From Heterostelium album PN500 (lineage: Eukaryota; Evosea; Eumycetozoa; Acytosteliales; Acytosteliaceae): a DNA stretch of 64,000 bases. The stretch covers positions 496,001-560,000 of the forward strand of contig NW_008805074.1 in assembly GCF_000004825.1 (NCBI RefSeq), in the 5' to 3' direction. This document shows positions 12,526-24,259 of the stretch, in pieces; position 1 is the stretch's first letter, and the number at the start of each line of letters is the position of its first letter. Under the pieces are notes generated by a model. It was not told where the DNA came from, did no database searches, and was given only the letters and a program-made list of their open reading frames with translations. The position numbers and the translations under genes are program-made.

Positions 12526-13626
12526 TTAGATTTTAGAAAAGATTGTTAAACCTAAAGCATTTGGAATGGTACTGTGACGTCTGATCTCATCGATCTTGAA
12601 TCCTGATTCTTTGGCGAGATACTCCAAATCTTGAAGAGTTCTCTCCTTTCCATTGCAAACCATCAGCATATTCAAATCGTTCCAACCAGTTGGATACTTC
12701 TCATTCTTGAGATTCAAGTCGTTGATTAAATCATAGACATAGATCTTTCCACCTGGTCTAATGGATTTGTTGATTGTCTTAAAAATACTGATTGCAGATT
12801 CATCGTTCCAGTCGTGAATGATATTCTTTAAAACATAACAATCTGATTCCGGAACAGAGACAAAGAAATCACCTGATTGGTCTGAATATCTCTTATCCAA
12901 GTCTTCACCATGATGATTGTTTTCAATAACAATCTTCATGTCAAAGTTGATTCCTTCCTTAATATTTTGGTAGTTTGTCAAAATAATCTTTAAAAACCTT
13001 GATAAAAAAATTTTAATAATTAAAAATTGTTTGAATCAAAATATTTTTTACACTTACAATCCTTGACCTCCACCCAAATCAACAACTTTTTCAAATTTAG
13101 AGTAATCGCTGAACGATAGTAAGATGGGAATATACTGGTTTGTCAAACCAGTCATTGATCTGTTGAAAATTACTTCCTCTTCTTTGTGATCTTTTAAATA
13201 TTCCCAAAAGTTTGGATAGTTTAGTGTCTCTTGATGGTTGGATATTCCAGTCTTTACTGAATTGAGTAGTCCATCCCATGAAAGTACTTGAAAAGGTGAT
13301 ACTCTCATTTGTATAATATCTCTAACACCTTGATCTCTGAGACAGAGTGACAATTGAGTATGTTTGAAGATACCATGCGTCTTATTGGTATCAGTAATCT
13401 CCTCTTCGTGGAAGAAACCTATTGATGTGAGTGCTCTCATGAATCTGTAGAGAGTGTCTTCATGAACCTGTAACTCTTTTGATAACTCACCAACGGATTT
13501 CGATGATTCCGGAGCAATGTGTTCAGCGATACGCAACTTTGTGCAAACCTCCACAGCCTTACTTTTTTGGTGACCGTTCATAATGGTATAAAACTGTCTG
13601 ACAATTTCAAAACTTGGGCTGCTCAT
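12526..13626 (-). CDS. SAM-dependent O-methyltransferase, copy 1
   Basis: Predicted 346-aa protein from exons 13626-13058 and 12997-12526. It belongs to the plant-COMT-like family II that includes the dictyostelid DIF methyltransferase DmtA and its relatives. An N-terminal winged-helix dimerisation region (VCTKLRIAEHIAP ... HEDTLYRFMRALTS) precedes the SAM-binding motif VVDLGGGQGL, which is cut by the intron. The motif IIHDWNDESA carries the His that acts as catalytic base in the family, and RPGGKIYVYD follows. The family methylates phenolic hydroxyls of polyketide-type small molecules; the substrate here is unknown. The gene is a close paralogue of 43693-44794: same exon lengths (569 and 472 nt), same intron phase, and roughly four in five residues identical by eye. 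Confidence 0.9.
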
Positions 13627-13733
13627 TGTTTATTTATTATTATTATTGTAATAACTATTTTATTTATTAAATGATTTAAATTTAATAATTGGGGGTTGTT
13701 TAAACTTAACTTTTTTCCTTTTTCAAAAGAACC

Positions 13734-13749
13734 CAACCCCTTTTAGAAA
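13734..13749 (-). promoter_or_regulatory. Upstream element shared with methyltransferase copy 2
   Basis: On the minus strand this reads TTTCTAAAAGGGGTTG, about 110-120 bp before the ATG of copy 1. Nearly the same word, TTTCTAAAAAGGGGTAG, lies at 43503-43519, 174-190 bp before the ATG of copy 2. The GGGG block is unusual in this AT-rich flank. It could be a retained regulatory site or simply leftover similarity from the duplication. Confidence 0.35.
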
Positions 13750-13981
13750 TTTATTCACAGTTTAGTTCATTTTATTTTTATTGTTAATTTCTTTGAGTGC
13801 TAGTTTATACTTCAAACAACTAAATAATAGATTTTTAAATGTTTTTATCTATTTAGGAGATCTGATGCTTATCCATTAAAATAATATTTTCTTTATTAGA
13901 ATTTAACTTAAGTACTCACTATTATTAAATTGTTGTCAAGGATTTGTAATATCACAAGTTACAAGCGATGGATAATATGCC

Positions 13982-14269
13982 TCAACGTAGGTGATAGAGA
14001 TGCAAAGAGTATCTGAACTTCAGGAATCTAATCTGGTAACTGTTAGAGTTTGGAATCTGAACAAATTTCAATAGTTGAGAGTCTGATGTGGGATTGGTTT
14101 CTGGTGCGGTCGAAAGTGGATGAGAGACACCTGCAGGTGTAGGTGGGTTATTGACCAATCTACTCAGGTCAAGATTAAATGGTGCTGGTAGACTGATTGA
14201 ACCACCTATGAGATCCCATTCTTGTGTATTGTAGAAAATAAAAACGGTGGTGAGTGATCTTTTATTCAC
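13982..14269 (-). other. Orphan coding-like fragment
   Basis: The minus strand keeps about 90 codons open, with protein-like composition: EWDLIGGSISLPAPFNLDLS, then PPTPAGVSHPLSTAPETNPT and NSNSYQIRFLKFRYSLHLYH. The frame has no ATG at its start (only a GTG) and I find no convincing upstream exon. It is more GC-rich than the surrounding intergenic DNA. It may be one exon of a decayed gene, or a remnant carried next to the inverted-repeat element that starts at 14281. I do not recognise the family. Confidence 0.3.
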
Positions 14270-14280
14270 TCAAAAAGAAA

Positions 14281-14570
14281 TTTTATAAACAAATAATCAA
14301 ATTATATACCAAATGCTTTTTAATAATTAAGGTTATTTATTTCTTTTTTTTTAAATTTAAGAATCTGGAAATGTAAAACTAATTATCTAACTTTTTCTAA
14401 ATAGAAAAAGATGATACAATGCTTATTTTTCTTTTGTTTATTAGATCAACAACGAATTCGATAACAATGAAAATAATTGAAAGTAAGTGTATGTGATGAT
14501 ATGAATATATATCTTTATTAAAAAGCATTTGGTATATCGTTTGATTAATTATTTATTTGTTTATAAAATA
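14281..14570. mobile_element. MITE-like inverted-repeat element
   Basis: The left arm (14281-14325, starting TTTTATAAACAAATAA) and the right arm (about 14516-14570, ending in the complement, TTATTTGTTTATAAAA) are inverted copies. They match at nearly every base, apart from a 7-nt insertion in the right arm and two changed bases. The inner ends share ATATACCAAATGCTTTTTAAT. The spacer is about 190 bp, AT-rich and non-coding. Arms of 45-55 bp around a short non-coding core fit a miniature inverted-repeat DNA transposon, or alternatively a hairpin 3' region. No clear target-site duplication was found. The right arm overlaps the stop codon of the next gene. Confidence 0.45.
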
Positions 14571-16274
14571 ATTTGTAAATTAATATTGTTTCCAGATGAA
14601 GTGGTGGTTGTTACAGTAGATGGACCAGTGGTAGTTGTGGTGCATGGAGAGGATGAAGTAGATCCAGAACCAGATATCGATGAACCACTGGTGGTTGGAC
14701 ATCCACATGATGTTGTGGTAGTGGTTATGGTAATTGGGCCAGTGGAAGTGGTTGTGGTAGCAGAGGAAGTGGTGGTCGAAGATGGTGCACAATTGGTGAA
14801 GTTGACCAAAAGTTGGTTGGCGGTGAACATGTAGGATGCACAGGTTTGCAAAGCAGTGTTGAAGTCGGTGCTATTGCTTGAACGAATGTTTACACGAAGG
14901 GAACTGGAGATGGCTGGTGTTTGGCCGAATGAAATCAATGGGATTGCACCGTTGTAGACATTTGGTTGGACATCAATATCGATTGATCCACTTAGAGTTG
15001 CGAGTTGGGTGATATTTAAATGGCTGTAGGAAGTTGGGCTGCTAACTCTGAATGAGATGGTGTTGGCGGTGTTGAGTGAACCGTTGATGACCGAGGCACC
15101 GAACACACCGATGTTCGATCCAGAGTTGGTGGTCAATGTGAAACCTGGCATTTGGATGGAGGAATTGTCGAGAGTGAGATTGACTTGGTTAACAACAAGG
15201 TTGTTATTGTTGGAGAGTTTACTTTGAACCAAGGAAACGTTGGAATTGGTGATTTGCAGATCAGTGTTGGTGAATGTTAGTTTGGATCCAGAGAAACCAA
15301 CGATCTTTGAGTTGCTCAAGTAGAAACTTCCACCATTGCTAACAAGATTGGAACCGAGCAAATAGTAAGTTGAGTTGACGTTGTTGATGGCTGAGTTGAT
15401 CAGACTGACATTTGAATAATCGAGATCCAAAGTGGAACCAGTAACCAAACTGACACTTCCAGAAGCAAAGTTAAAACTACTGTTGAATGATCCAACTTCA
15501 GTCAATGAAAACATTGTGTAATTCATAGCACTTGTTGAACTTAGGAAATCAATTGATCCACCTTCAGAATTAAAATTCTAAAAACAAAATAATAATGATA
15601 ATTGATTAGCAAATTATAAATATGACCAGTATTATTAGTTAACTTACAACAAAAGATGGAGTGGCAGTGTCAAAGAGAATCCAAGATAAATATCCGGCAA
15701 TATTGGATTGATAGTTTTGGAGGGTATCGATGTAGAGTCTTACACCGGAAAAGACGGAATCACCACGGTTAATGAATTTTTGGATTTTGCTGAATTCACC
15801 GATGTTGGAGCTGGCACGTTCATTTACTCTGATGGTTTGGAAATTGTTGTAGACATACCATGTTCCCCAGCTTTGAGTGATCAATCTTCCGTATGGTTGG
15901 ACAGTGATTGGACCGTAGATTGTCGAACCGTTTACAGTGAAAGAAGCGTTGTTGTTGATAAAGATACCGACACTGGCAGTGATCTGGGCGTTGGTAGAGA
16001 TTCTAAGAGATACATTGTTGCTGATGGCACTTGGCGAACCTATGTCGAGTGTTTGGATAGAGTTGACCCAGCTGTCGGATTCAACATTGGAATGAGGTCC
16101 TGCAATCAGTGCAGTGTCCGATTCAGTTGGAACCCATCCCTCTTGCCAATTGGAATAGAGATTGTAACTACCATAGAGATTAGGTCTGAAGTTTCTAGCT
16201 GCTCCAGAAACAAATACAGTTGTACCACATACTAGTGACAGTACTACTATTAATAAATATTGTTGTATAAACAT
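14561..16274 (-). CDS. Thr-rich extracellular protein, beta-helix-like
   Basis: Predicted 547-aa protein from exons 16274-15648 and 15577-14561 (phase 0). A signal peptide (MFIQQYLLIVVLSLVCG, then TTVFVSGA) leads into a domain with WQEGWVPTESDTALIAG, a type seen in large secreted dictyostelid proteins. A long stretch follows of short Ser/Asn/Leu/Val repeats with the rhythm of a parallel beta-helix (LTFTNTDLQITNSNVSLVQS). Many N-x-S/T sites suggest glycosylation. A Thr/Ser-rich stalk, with Cys in CGCPTT and SSPCTT, ends in SSGNNINLQIIL. Such stalks usually precede a hydrophobic GPI-anchor tail, but here only about seven non-polar residues follow before a stop codon that lies inside the inverted-repeat arm. 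Likely a cell-surface or matrix protein; no named orthologue recognised. Confidence 0.78.
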
Positions 16275-17260
16275 TATTATTAAAAGGTTGTTTAAATAGA
16301 AAAGAAGTTAATTATTATTTAATTGATTGATAAGATTACTAAATTGTTTTGATTGATGAACTTACCAATTCTAAACTATGTCTATTTATATCTTTAACAA
16401 CATCATATTGTAATGAATATACATATAATTATTTACTCTGATAGTATTCCCAAAACTTTAAACTATTAAATTAATATTCTCTTATTTTGCTAAATAATGA
16501 AATGACTCTGATCTTAAATAATAGCAGTGATTTTGAATTGAAATCGGTGAATTTGATCTTTGAAAATTTTTGTGTTTTTATTGATAAAGTCATTATGAAA
16601 AAAAACTTTGCAATCAAACAGCAAAAAATATAAGAAACTAGTTTTCTTTGACGTTACAAAGTGTTGGATTTTTAAAAAAAATTAACTCAATAATTAATTA
16701 ATTGAAACAAATATATTTTGATTTTTTTGTAATGTTGGTAATTTTTTATAATATTTATAAAGTTAATATTAGAACTTCCAATATAACTTTATAAAATTTA
16801 CCAAGCTTTACACAATTTTCTAAGATTTATTGTAATTTACATAATTTTTTTTTAAAAATTAAAGACAATCATATCAGTCAGTAGGATAGACATGAAAACA
16901 TTAATTAGAGTATTTTGGGGGGAATGGAATGGATTTGTTTTTTGAATGCAATATCAGTCGTAGATTGGTCTAGTAATAAAACAAAAGGATGGATGAGTAG
17001 TAGGTAAGGTAGGACCCATTTTTCGATTATATTTTGAGCCTAGTCTTGAATGAATGAATTTTGGACCAAAGTATTTGAAATGATTTTGATTTGATTTTGA
17101 GTTTGTTTGTTTTGGTTTGTTTTTTTTTGTTTTTTTTTTATATAAAGATTGATTTTTTTAATAAATATTATATTGTTTTTTTGTTATACTTTGTTTTGTT
17201 TGTTTGTAAATTGTTGGGTTGAGTTATATTTGTTGTTTGTTGTTGTCATTATGGGGATGT
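16275..17260. other. Intergenic region between two minus-strand genes
   Basis: About 1 kb, AT-rich and T-rich on the plus strand (for example 17101-17160). It holds the promoter of the Thr-rich surface protein and the 3' flank of the Myb gene. No RNA gene or coding frame is supported. Confidence 0.45.
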
Positions 17261-19204
17261 TTAATGGTTTGACTGAATTGCTAAATTCGGACGGAAAGGA
17301 CATCCCTTTGGACATTTTTGGTGTTCACTACGATGTTGCTCACATGCTTCGGGTGGACGACCTATCGGCTTTTTAAATTTGGGTTGGATTTGTGAAACTG
17401 GTGTGAGATTGATTGTGGTTGTTGTGGTGGTAGTTTTGTTGTTTGAATTTACATCTTGTCCAATCGCACGGAAAGAACTATTGGCTGGGTCACTTTGGAA
17501 TACTGTGTTCATTTTATGTTGTTGTTGTGGTGTAAAGTAATATTGACTGGTTTTATTATTATTATTATTTGATTGTTGTTGTTGAATTTGTTGATGTTGT
17601 TGTTGTTGATGTTGTTGGTGAATTTGTTGATGAATATGTTGATTTTGTAGTTGATGTTGTTGTATATGTTGATGTGGGGTTGATTGAAGATGTGATAATT
17701 GGCTAAGATCAATCGATGCTAAATATTGATTATTATTGTTATTGTTATTATTGTTGTTGTTGTTATTACGTTGATGATTATATGGTGTTGATTGATAATG
17801 TATTGGGATTGGTTGTTGATGTTGTTGTTGTTGTTGTTGATTTTCATGAGGTGGAGATGAGTTTGGATGTCCAATCATTACTGGTGTTGGATGGATGATC
17901 TTTTGCTCTTTGAGTGGCGATGGGAACGATGAGGACTGTTCGAATCCACCCTTACGTTTCTTCTCGTTGGATTCGATCAATTTGGAGATGGGATGCACCG
18001 ACGATGTCATTGGACGTGGCGACCACTTGTTCATCAAACGCATGTATTTCTTACGGGTCGAGGTGACTGTTCTCCCCAGTGCGTTGGCAATAGCACGCCA
18101 GCGCTGTTCACTCTCCTTGGAGGTGACCGACTGTGGATCCTTCTGGAAAACCATCTCCAAGAGTTGACAGCACTCCTCCTGAGACCAGAGTTTGCGAGTG
18201 GTGGTTGGGAACTCGACTGGCGATACACGGCCAACACAGGTGTCTGGACAACGCTTCTTCCACTTGCTGTGTTTGGTGCAGGCGAGTGAGCGTGGACCAA
18301 AGGTTGGCGAGTTCGATTGGTCTTCGGAATCAGAGTTTGGTGAGCCTGGCGAGCTTGGGAATGAGTTGGGGTCGTCGCCGTAGCTATCCATTCCGTTGAG
18401 GTCGCCGCGTGGCGACAAGAATGGTGAGCTATTCACAGAGGAACCAGAGGGTGTGGTTCTCAGTGAATCTTGTTTGGGTGAGCCAGCTGGCGAAAGTTGT
18501 AATTTACTGGGTGAAGAAAGTCCAATTGAATGACCACTGAAAATTGGAATCTCATCATCACTCTTTGTACTTGGACGAAGTAATAAACTTGGTGATTCAT
18601 TAAATGGATTATAACTATAGTTATTATTGTTGTTATTTAACAGTTGTTTATGATCATAATTCTTATAGGATATAATATTTTTAATTGGATGTTGTTGAGG
18701 TTGAAGACTATGTTGTTGAATCTGGTGAAGATGATAGTTATGAGGAGTTGTAGGTGATGAAGATGGTGCTGAATTTGTATTTGTTGTTGTTGTAGTAGTA
18801 TTTAAAATATTCAAAGTTGGAATTTTGATTGTATTTAAATGACCTCTATTATAGTTGTTGTTATTGTTATTGTAATTATTATGAAGGTCGTTAATAGAAG
18901 AGGAATTTGTTGTTGGTGAAGAGGTAGTTGGTGTGGCAATCTTTGAAAGGATCAACACTCCATTCTCGTCGTCTTCCTCGACCGAGTGATGTACACGTTT
19001 GAGTCCACCACCAGTCATTTGTTGTTGGTAATGGTGATGATGATGTTGTTGATAAAGTTGTTGATGTTGTTGATGTTGCTGTTGTTGATATAACTTATAT
19101 TGTTGGTGTGATAACGTAGGTGTATTGTTTGCAGAAGAAATGTTTGGTATAGAATCGGCTCCACTCATCATATATTCAATTTTCATTCGGTCCGCTACCA
19201 TCAT
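17261..19204 (-). CDS. Myb/SANT regulator with two C-x2-H-x6-C-x3-C motifs
   Basis: Single-exon, 647-aa protein. The first 300 residues are Gln/His/Asn/Ser-rich, with several S-P sites. A Cys/His motif at 309-323 (ACTKHSKWKKRCPDTC, C at 309) is followed by one SANT/Myb domain at about 336-393 (RKLWSQEECCQLLEMVFQKD ... RWRAIANALGRTVTSTRKKY). A long Gln/Asn-rich stretch comes next. The C terminus has an AT-hook-like KKPIGRPPE and a second Cys/His motif (ACEQHRSEHQKCPKGC, C at 621). Both motifs have the same spacing, C-x2-H-x6-C-x3-C, and could each bind one zinc ion. Likely a DNA-binding developmental regulator. It sits below a 9.4 kb gene-free region. A TTTGTTTGTAG acceptor-like site just upstream of the start hints at an untranslated 5' exon further away. 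Confidence 0.82.
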   Translation of the reverse strand: MMVADRMKIEYMMSGADSIPNISSANNTPTLSHQQYKLYQQQQHQQHQQLYQQHHHHHYQQQMTGGGLKRVHHSVEEDDENGVLILSKIATPTTSSPTTNSSSINDLHNNYNNNNNNYNRGHLNTIKIPTLNILNTTTTTTNTNSAPSSSPTTPHNYHLHQIQQHSLQPQQHPIKNIISYKNYDHKQLLNNNNNNYSYNPFNESPSLLLRPSTKSDDEIPIFSGHSIGLSSPSKLQLSPAGSPKQDSLRTTPSGSSVNSSPFLSPRGDLNGMDSYGDDPNSFPSSPGSPNSDSEDQSNSPTFGPRSLACTKHSKWKKRCPDTCVGRVSPVEFPTTTRKLWSQEECCQLLEMVFQKDPQSVTSKESEQRWRAIANALGRTVTSTRKKYMRLMNKWSPRPMTSSVHPISKLIESNEKKRKGGFEQSSSFPSPLKEQKIIHPTPVMIGHPNSSPPHENQQQQQQHQQPIPIHYQSTPYNHQRNNNNNNNNNNNNNQYLASIDLSQLSHLQSTPHQHIQQHQLQNQHIHQQIHQQHQQQQHQQIQQQQSNNNNNKTSQYYFTPQQQHKMNTVFQSDPANSSFRAIGQDVNSNNKTTTTTTTINLTPVSQIQPKFKKPIGRPPEACEQHRSEHQKCPKGCPFRPNLAIQSNH

Positions 19205-21926
19205 GATTATAAAACTAAACTTTCTTTTGTGGGGGTCTAAAACTCTACAAACAAATAGGAGAAGTACGGATTTTTATAAACAAACTAAATCAATATAATG
19301 ATTTATTGGCTAATGATAATAATTAATTTGTGAATATTAATATTAAACTGTTATTGTTAATTGGATTGATTATTGATCAGAAAAATAGTAGTAGAGTAGA
19401 ATTATAATTGAATAGAATGGTGTTTGTTTTAAAACCTTTGTGAATGAATTATAAAGTGAGGATGAATGGATATGATTGATTGACTGATGAATTTAGATAT
19501 TAATTTAAATAAATGTTTACAAATAATGAATATGAAAAAACAAAAAAAGAAACAAACAAACTATTTTAACCAAATTTATAAATTTGTTGCTGATTATTGT
19601 TATTGTTAATTATAATTAATTTGGTAATAGAGAATTATTGTGAATTTGAAATTGATTTTATAAAATAGTTTGTTATTGTATTTGCTTGTTGTTTATTTGT
19701 TTTTGTTTGGTTTGCTTTGTCGTTGTTAGAAAGAGTTGGAAAATCCAATAATTTGATGGATGGTGGAGGAGGTAGGTGGTTGTGGGATTAATATTAATTT
19801 GGTTGGGAGCAGAGCAAGATGATTAGATATGTATAGGAGGTTTTTTTTTTTGGTTAGAGGATATTATTTGATTGGTTTGGTTTGGTTGGTTTGGATTGGA
19901 ATTTGTTTTGATGATGATGTTGTGATTTGGATTTTTTTTAATATATATCTTTTTGATGATGGTGATGGTCAACCTTATAAAAAGTTTATAACTAAAATGA
20001 AAAAATGCAACAACCAACAACAACAACAACACACCACAACAACAGCAACAACAGCAATATTTCAATAACAAACACTTAACACATCTGCTAAGTATAAAAG
20101 AAGAAGGTGTAGAGCACTTTCATAGATTAACAGACGCAAAAAATGTGAACAGGGAGAAAGAAAAGTGAGCTGAGCTGAGCTGAATTGAACAGAGAAAGAA
20201 AGAATAGAAATGAAATGAAAAGAAAAGATATGAAGAAGCAGTGGTGGTGGTAATACCTTCGCTGACATCCATCCATCACCATCACCATTCACCATCACAC
20301 CCTCTTCCTTTCAACTTGTTCTCCATCAACAGCTTTCATCTGATGTTTATTGTTGTTGTTTGGAATACATTGCTTGAAAACAAAGGTTATCAAGTAGTAC
20401 TACTTGCCTATGTGTGTGAATATATGAGTGTATGTATATGTATGTGGTTTGTTAAGAGTTGGTGTTTTGGTGTTGTTATTACTGTTGGTTTATGTGTGTG
20501 TGTGTGTTTGATGATGTTGATAATAATGGTGAATGAATAGATAATTAATATTGGTTGGTAATGATCACTAATGATGTGATTAAAAGTAACACCATCATTA
20601 CCACCAAGCACTAAGATGAAAGAGTTAAAGGAATGTGCTGTTGATGCCAACCAATAATGTGGGCAAACAAAAGGATTAGATATATAGAAATAAAAAAAAA
20701 TAAAAGAACAATCATAATCTAATCCAAACCAATCCAAACTCTATAATCAAATAAATCCAAATCAAAACCAAACAATAACAATAGCACTATGTGTACACAC
20801 TCTCTATATATAGTTATAGTACATATATATATATATATATGTTATGCTTCATTATTTATATAATATGGAGTTATGATATGAACAATTTCCCACTGATACA
20901 TATTTAATTAACACTAACCACTAATATATCCCACACACCAACTAGTCATTAAAAACAATTTTAAATTTAAATGACAAATGAGATATCTAATGTGTGGTGT
21001 GAAGTGTATGTGTGTGTATGTGTGAAGCGAAACGTTGATGGTTGTGGGTATACCATATGTTGGTTACATCAGTGATTGTGGAATGAAAAATAACATTTAA
21101 ATGTGTCTCTTGGTATTGGGATGTTTCGTGATGATAGGAGTGAATATCATCAAGCACATCCACAAACAACACACCACCTTTACATAAAATACAACCACTT
21201 ATAAATTGAAAAAAAAAAAAAAAAAAAACAATGATATGAATATATTGCTTTTCCTCCTCAACTTCTTCTGCATGTTCTTATTATTAATTAAATATTAAAA
21301 GAAATAATGGCACAAACACACACATAGACTGAATTGTTGTGGTGTTATCAACAATTTTTGTTTTAAAACAAAAATATGGTGTTGGTGGGTTGGATTATGG
21401 GGCACTAATATTTATGTTTTGTTATTTTTGTGTATGATGGTATCAGTGATATATCTAAATTGGTTTCGTTTTGATAGATCCTACCCTATTTAAAAATACC
21501 GAATTTGAATGGTGGTAAAGATATCTAAGGTATTGTCACTGTTGCTTTCAATTTATTATATTAAAACAAATGAAAATCACAACCCAACTTATCCGGATAG
21601 GTTACTACACAGGATTGATGGTTTTCAATGTGATGGATGGTGATGATGGTGATGGTGATGATAATAATATCGTTTGGAACACATTCCAATTAGGGAAAGC
21701 ATTATTATGTTATTAGATTGATCAAATAGAAGTGGAGGAGTGAGTGTTACTGGTTGAAATAATACATATTCTTCTTTTCTTTTCATTTTTATTGTGTTGT
21801 TGTTATGATAAACCACCAACAGTGAGGTGAGTGTTTAGTTGTGTGGTGGTAGTGATAGACTTTTGTGATTTATAAAGTTGTGTAACAGTATTATTACATT
21901 ACTATTGATATAACTGGTGGGATGGA

Positions 21927-22032
21927 TCATGTTGATTTGATGTTGGAAAATTCGATAAACATGTCCAACGAAGTGTTCAAACAACACCCAAGCTGAAACC
22001 CGACCGCCGGCGGTCATGTTGATTTGATGTTG
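21927..22032. repeat. 19-bp direct repeats beside a GC palindrome
   Basis: TCATGTTGATTTGATGTTG occurs exactly at 21927-21945 and again at 22014-22032. The 68 bp between them end in the perfect 14-bp palindrome GACCGCCGGCGGTC (22002-22015), which runs into the second copy. That palindrome is among the most GC-rich words in the whole gene-free region. The arrangement could be a small insertion with a duplicated target, or a regulatory site. Confidence 0.6.
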
Positions 22033-24259
22033 AAAGAAGATTTAAAAAAAATAAACAAATATTGCTAACCTTTGTTTTTCTAAACGTCCGTTTGATTTTA
22101 AGTTTATCAAAGGTGTTGATGTGAGGTGTACGATGTTATTTAACATCAACCAACAACAGTATTTAATTAATACTCCATAGGTAAATTGTGATGATGGTGA
22201 TGATGTTAAAATTAGAATCGAATTTGTATCATCAGTATTATATTAAAATACATTAATTGGCAATAAGTGTGAATTTACTCCATATGGAAATAGAGTAAAT
22301 TAATTTACATTCAATCAAAACAAATAGGAGAGTTGATGATGTATTCAAAGTGGTACCCAAAAAAGAATTAATGGGCGACAATAATATAAATGGAAAGAAA
22401 GAGAGATATTAAAATATAGATATATTGTTATTTTGGCACTTACTTTATGAAATATACTTCAAATATTTGAAACTGGATTGAAGGTGAATAGTATTGATAT
22501 TCCTCTCCAAAAATAATTATAACTGGTTGTTGTTGTTGTTGTTGTGAAAGTAGTATGTATATAATTATATATATATATATAATAAATTACTATTAAATAA
22601 TCTAGGAAGTACTGACTAGGTTTGTTTTGCTCTTTTGTAATTGATGATTTGATTGAATTTAAATATTTAGCAACGAATATTTAAATATTGATTTCAGGAC
22701 AGGCTACCTGATGTTTAAACTTTTATCTGGAGGGATTAATGGGTTTTTGTTAGTTTTTGGTGTTCGTTGGTCAATCAATAGGTTAATAAGTTTTAAGTTG
22801 TTGGTTTTTTGATGTTGGTTGGAATATGTTTTGAATTTGATGATCAGAGAGAGACTTTGAAAAAAAACAAAAAAGAAAATATAATTATTTCTATCTTTAA
22901 AAGTTAAATGTTTTTTTTTCCAAAATATTTGGTTTGTCAGAAAGACGATTAATGTTTGTTGGAAATCTGGATTCCAATGCTAATTTGCTAGTATAATTTT
23001 TTTGTTTTTTTTTTCTTAAAGTATGTGCGGATGTATGTTTATGTGTGTGAAATCATGATTGATTGGCTGTTGGTTTATTATTTTTTTTTTGAAAATGTTA
23101 ATAATTTAAACACTTGTGAAGATGTGTGTGGGTGTGTGTGGAAATTGAAGATGTTTTACATATATAAAATGTGTGAATCTATGTTTGTTTGAATTTAAAG
23201 TAGTTGTATTTAATATTATCTATCAAATGTATGTATGTATCTATCTATATATCTATGATGATGCTTATCTGTATATATGATAAAAACATATTACAAAGAA
23301 TCAATGATTGGACTTTTAAATAAATTTAGGTAACAGAATTTCACCAGTGGAAATGATAAATAATGATGGTGGTTAAATTTTAATAATGATAATAATAAGT
23401 GGGACCCGTCTTTGTTGTGGTTGGTTGAGTTAGTTGTTCTGTTGTGTGTTTTGGTTGATTCAAAGATTGATCAAAAGAATCACAAAGGAATGAAAACAAC
23501 TGATTGTAGTAGTGCTTTTAAAAGATGATTGTTGTTTAAAGTAAAAAAATAAAAAACAAAAAAAGAAACAAGATGTAATGTATGGGTCTTTGGAAAATAA
23601 AGAAGGAAGGTGTTTGTTGTTCTGCTATCTTTATCTGTGTTTGTGGGTATAAAAGTATAGATGCTGTGACGTTGAGTGTGTGTGGTGTTTGTGGGTGTGT
23701 TCGTAGTGGTGATGGTGATGGATGTGTGAATCGAAAAACAAACATAAATATTTATTGGTATCTTTGGGAATGTGTATGGATATGTATAAAAAAAATAAAA
23801 TAGATAATGAATGCATCGGAAATGGTTTGGTGTGTTTTCTTGATCTTGAAAGATTGTGGTATTGATTGGAAGTGTGTGGAGTAATCTAAAGAATGGAATT
23901 GGTCGACGACTGTCTATTATTTGGCAATCGCAAAACCAAAACCAACACGAACATCTATCATCAAATAATAATTTGATGATTAAACTAAACTCCTATTCTT
24001 ACATGATGGTTGGTTGGTTGGCTGGTTGATGCTATTCTAATTATCAATGTTAAATGTGTTGTTAGGTTGTTGTTGTTAGGTTGTTTAACATATCTATCTA
24101 TCTATTTTATTCTTTTCTTTTAATTTTGAAAAAACAAAATACTAGTATTTTTCAAACAAAATAAACAAAGAAAAAGAGAAATCAAACAACACAACAATAA
24201 TAATATGCAACAGCAGGTATAATTATACCTATCCAAACAAGCAAGCAATAAGCAGTGGA

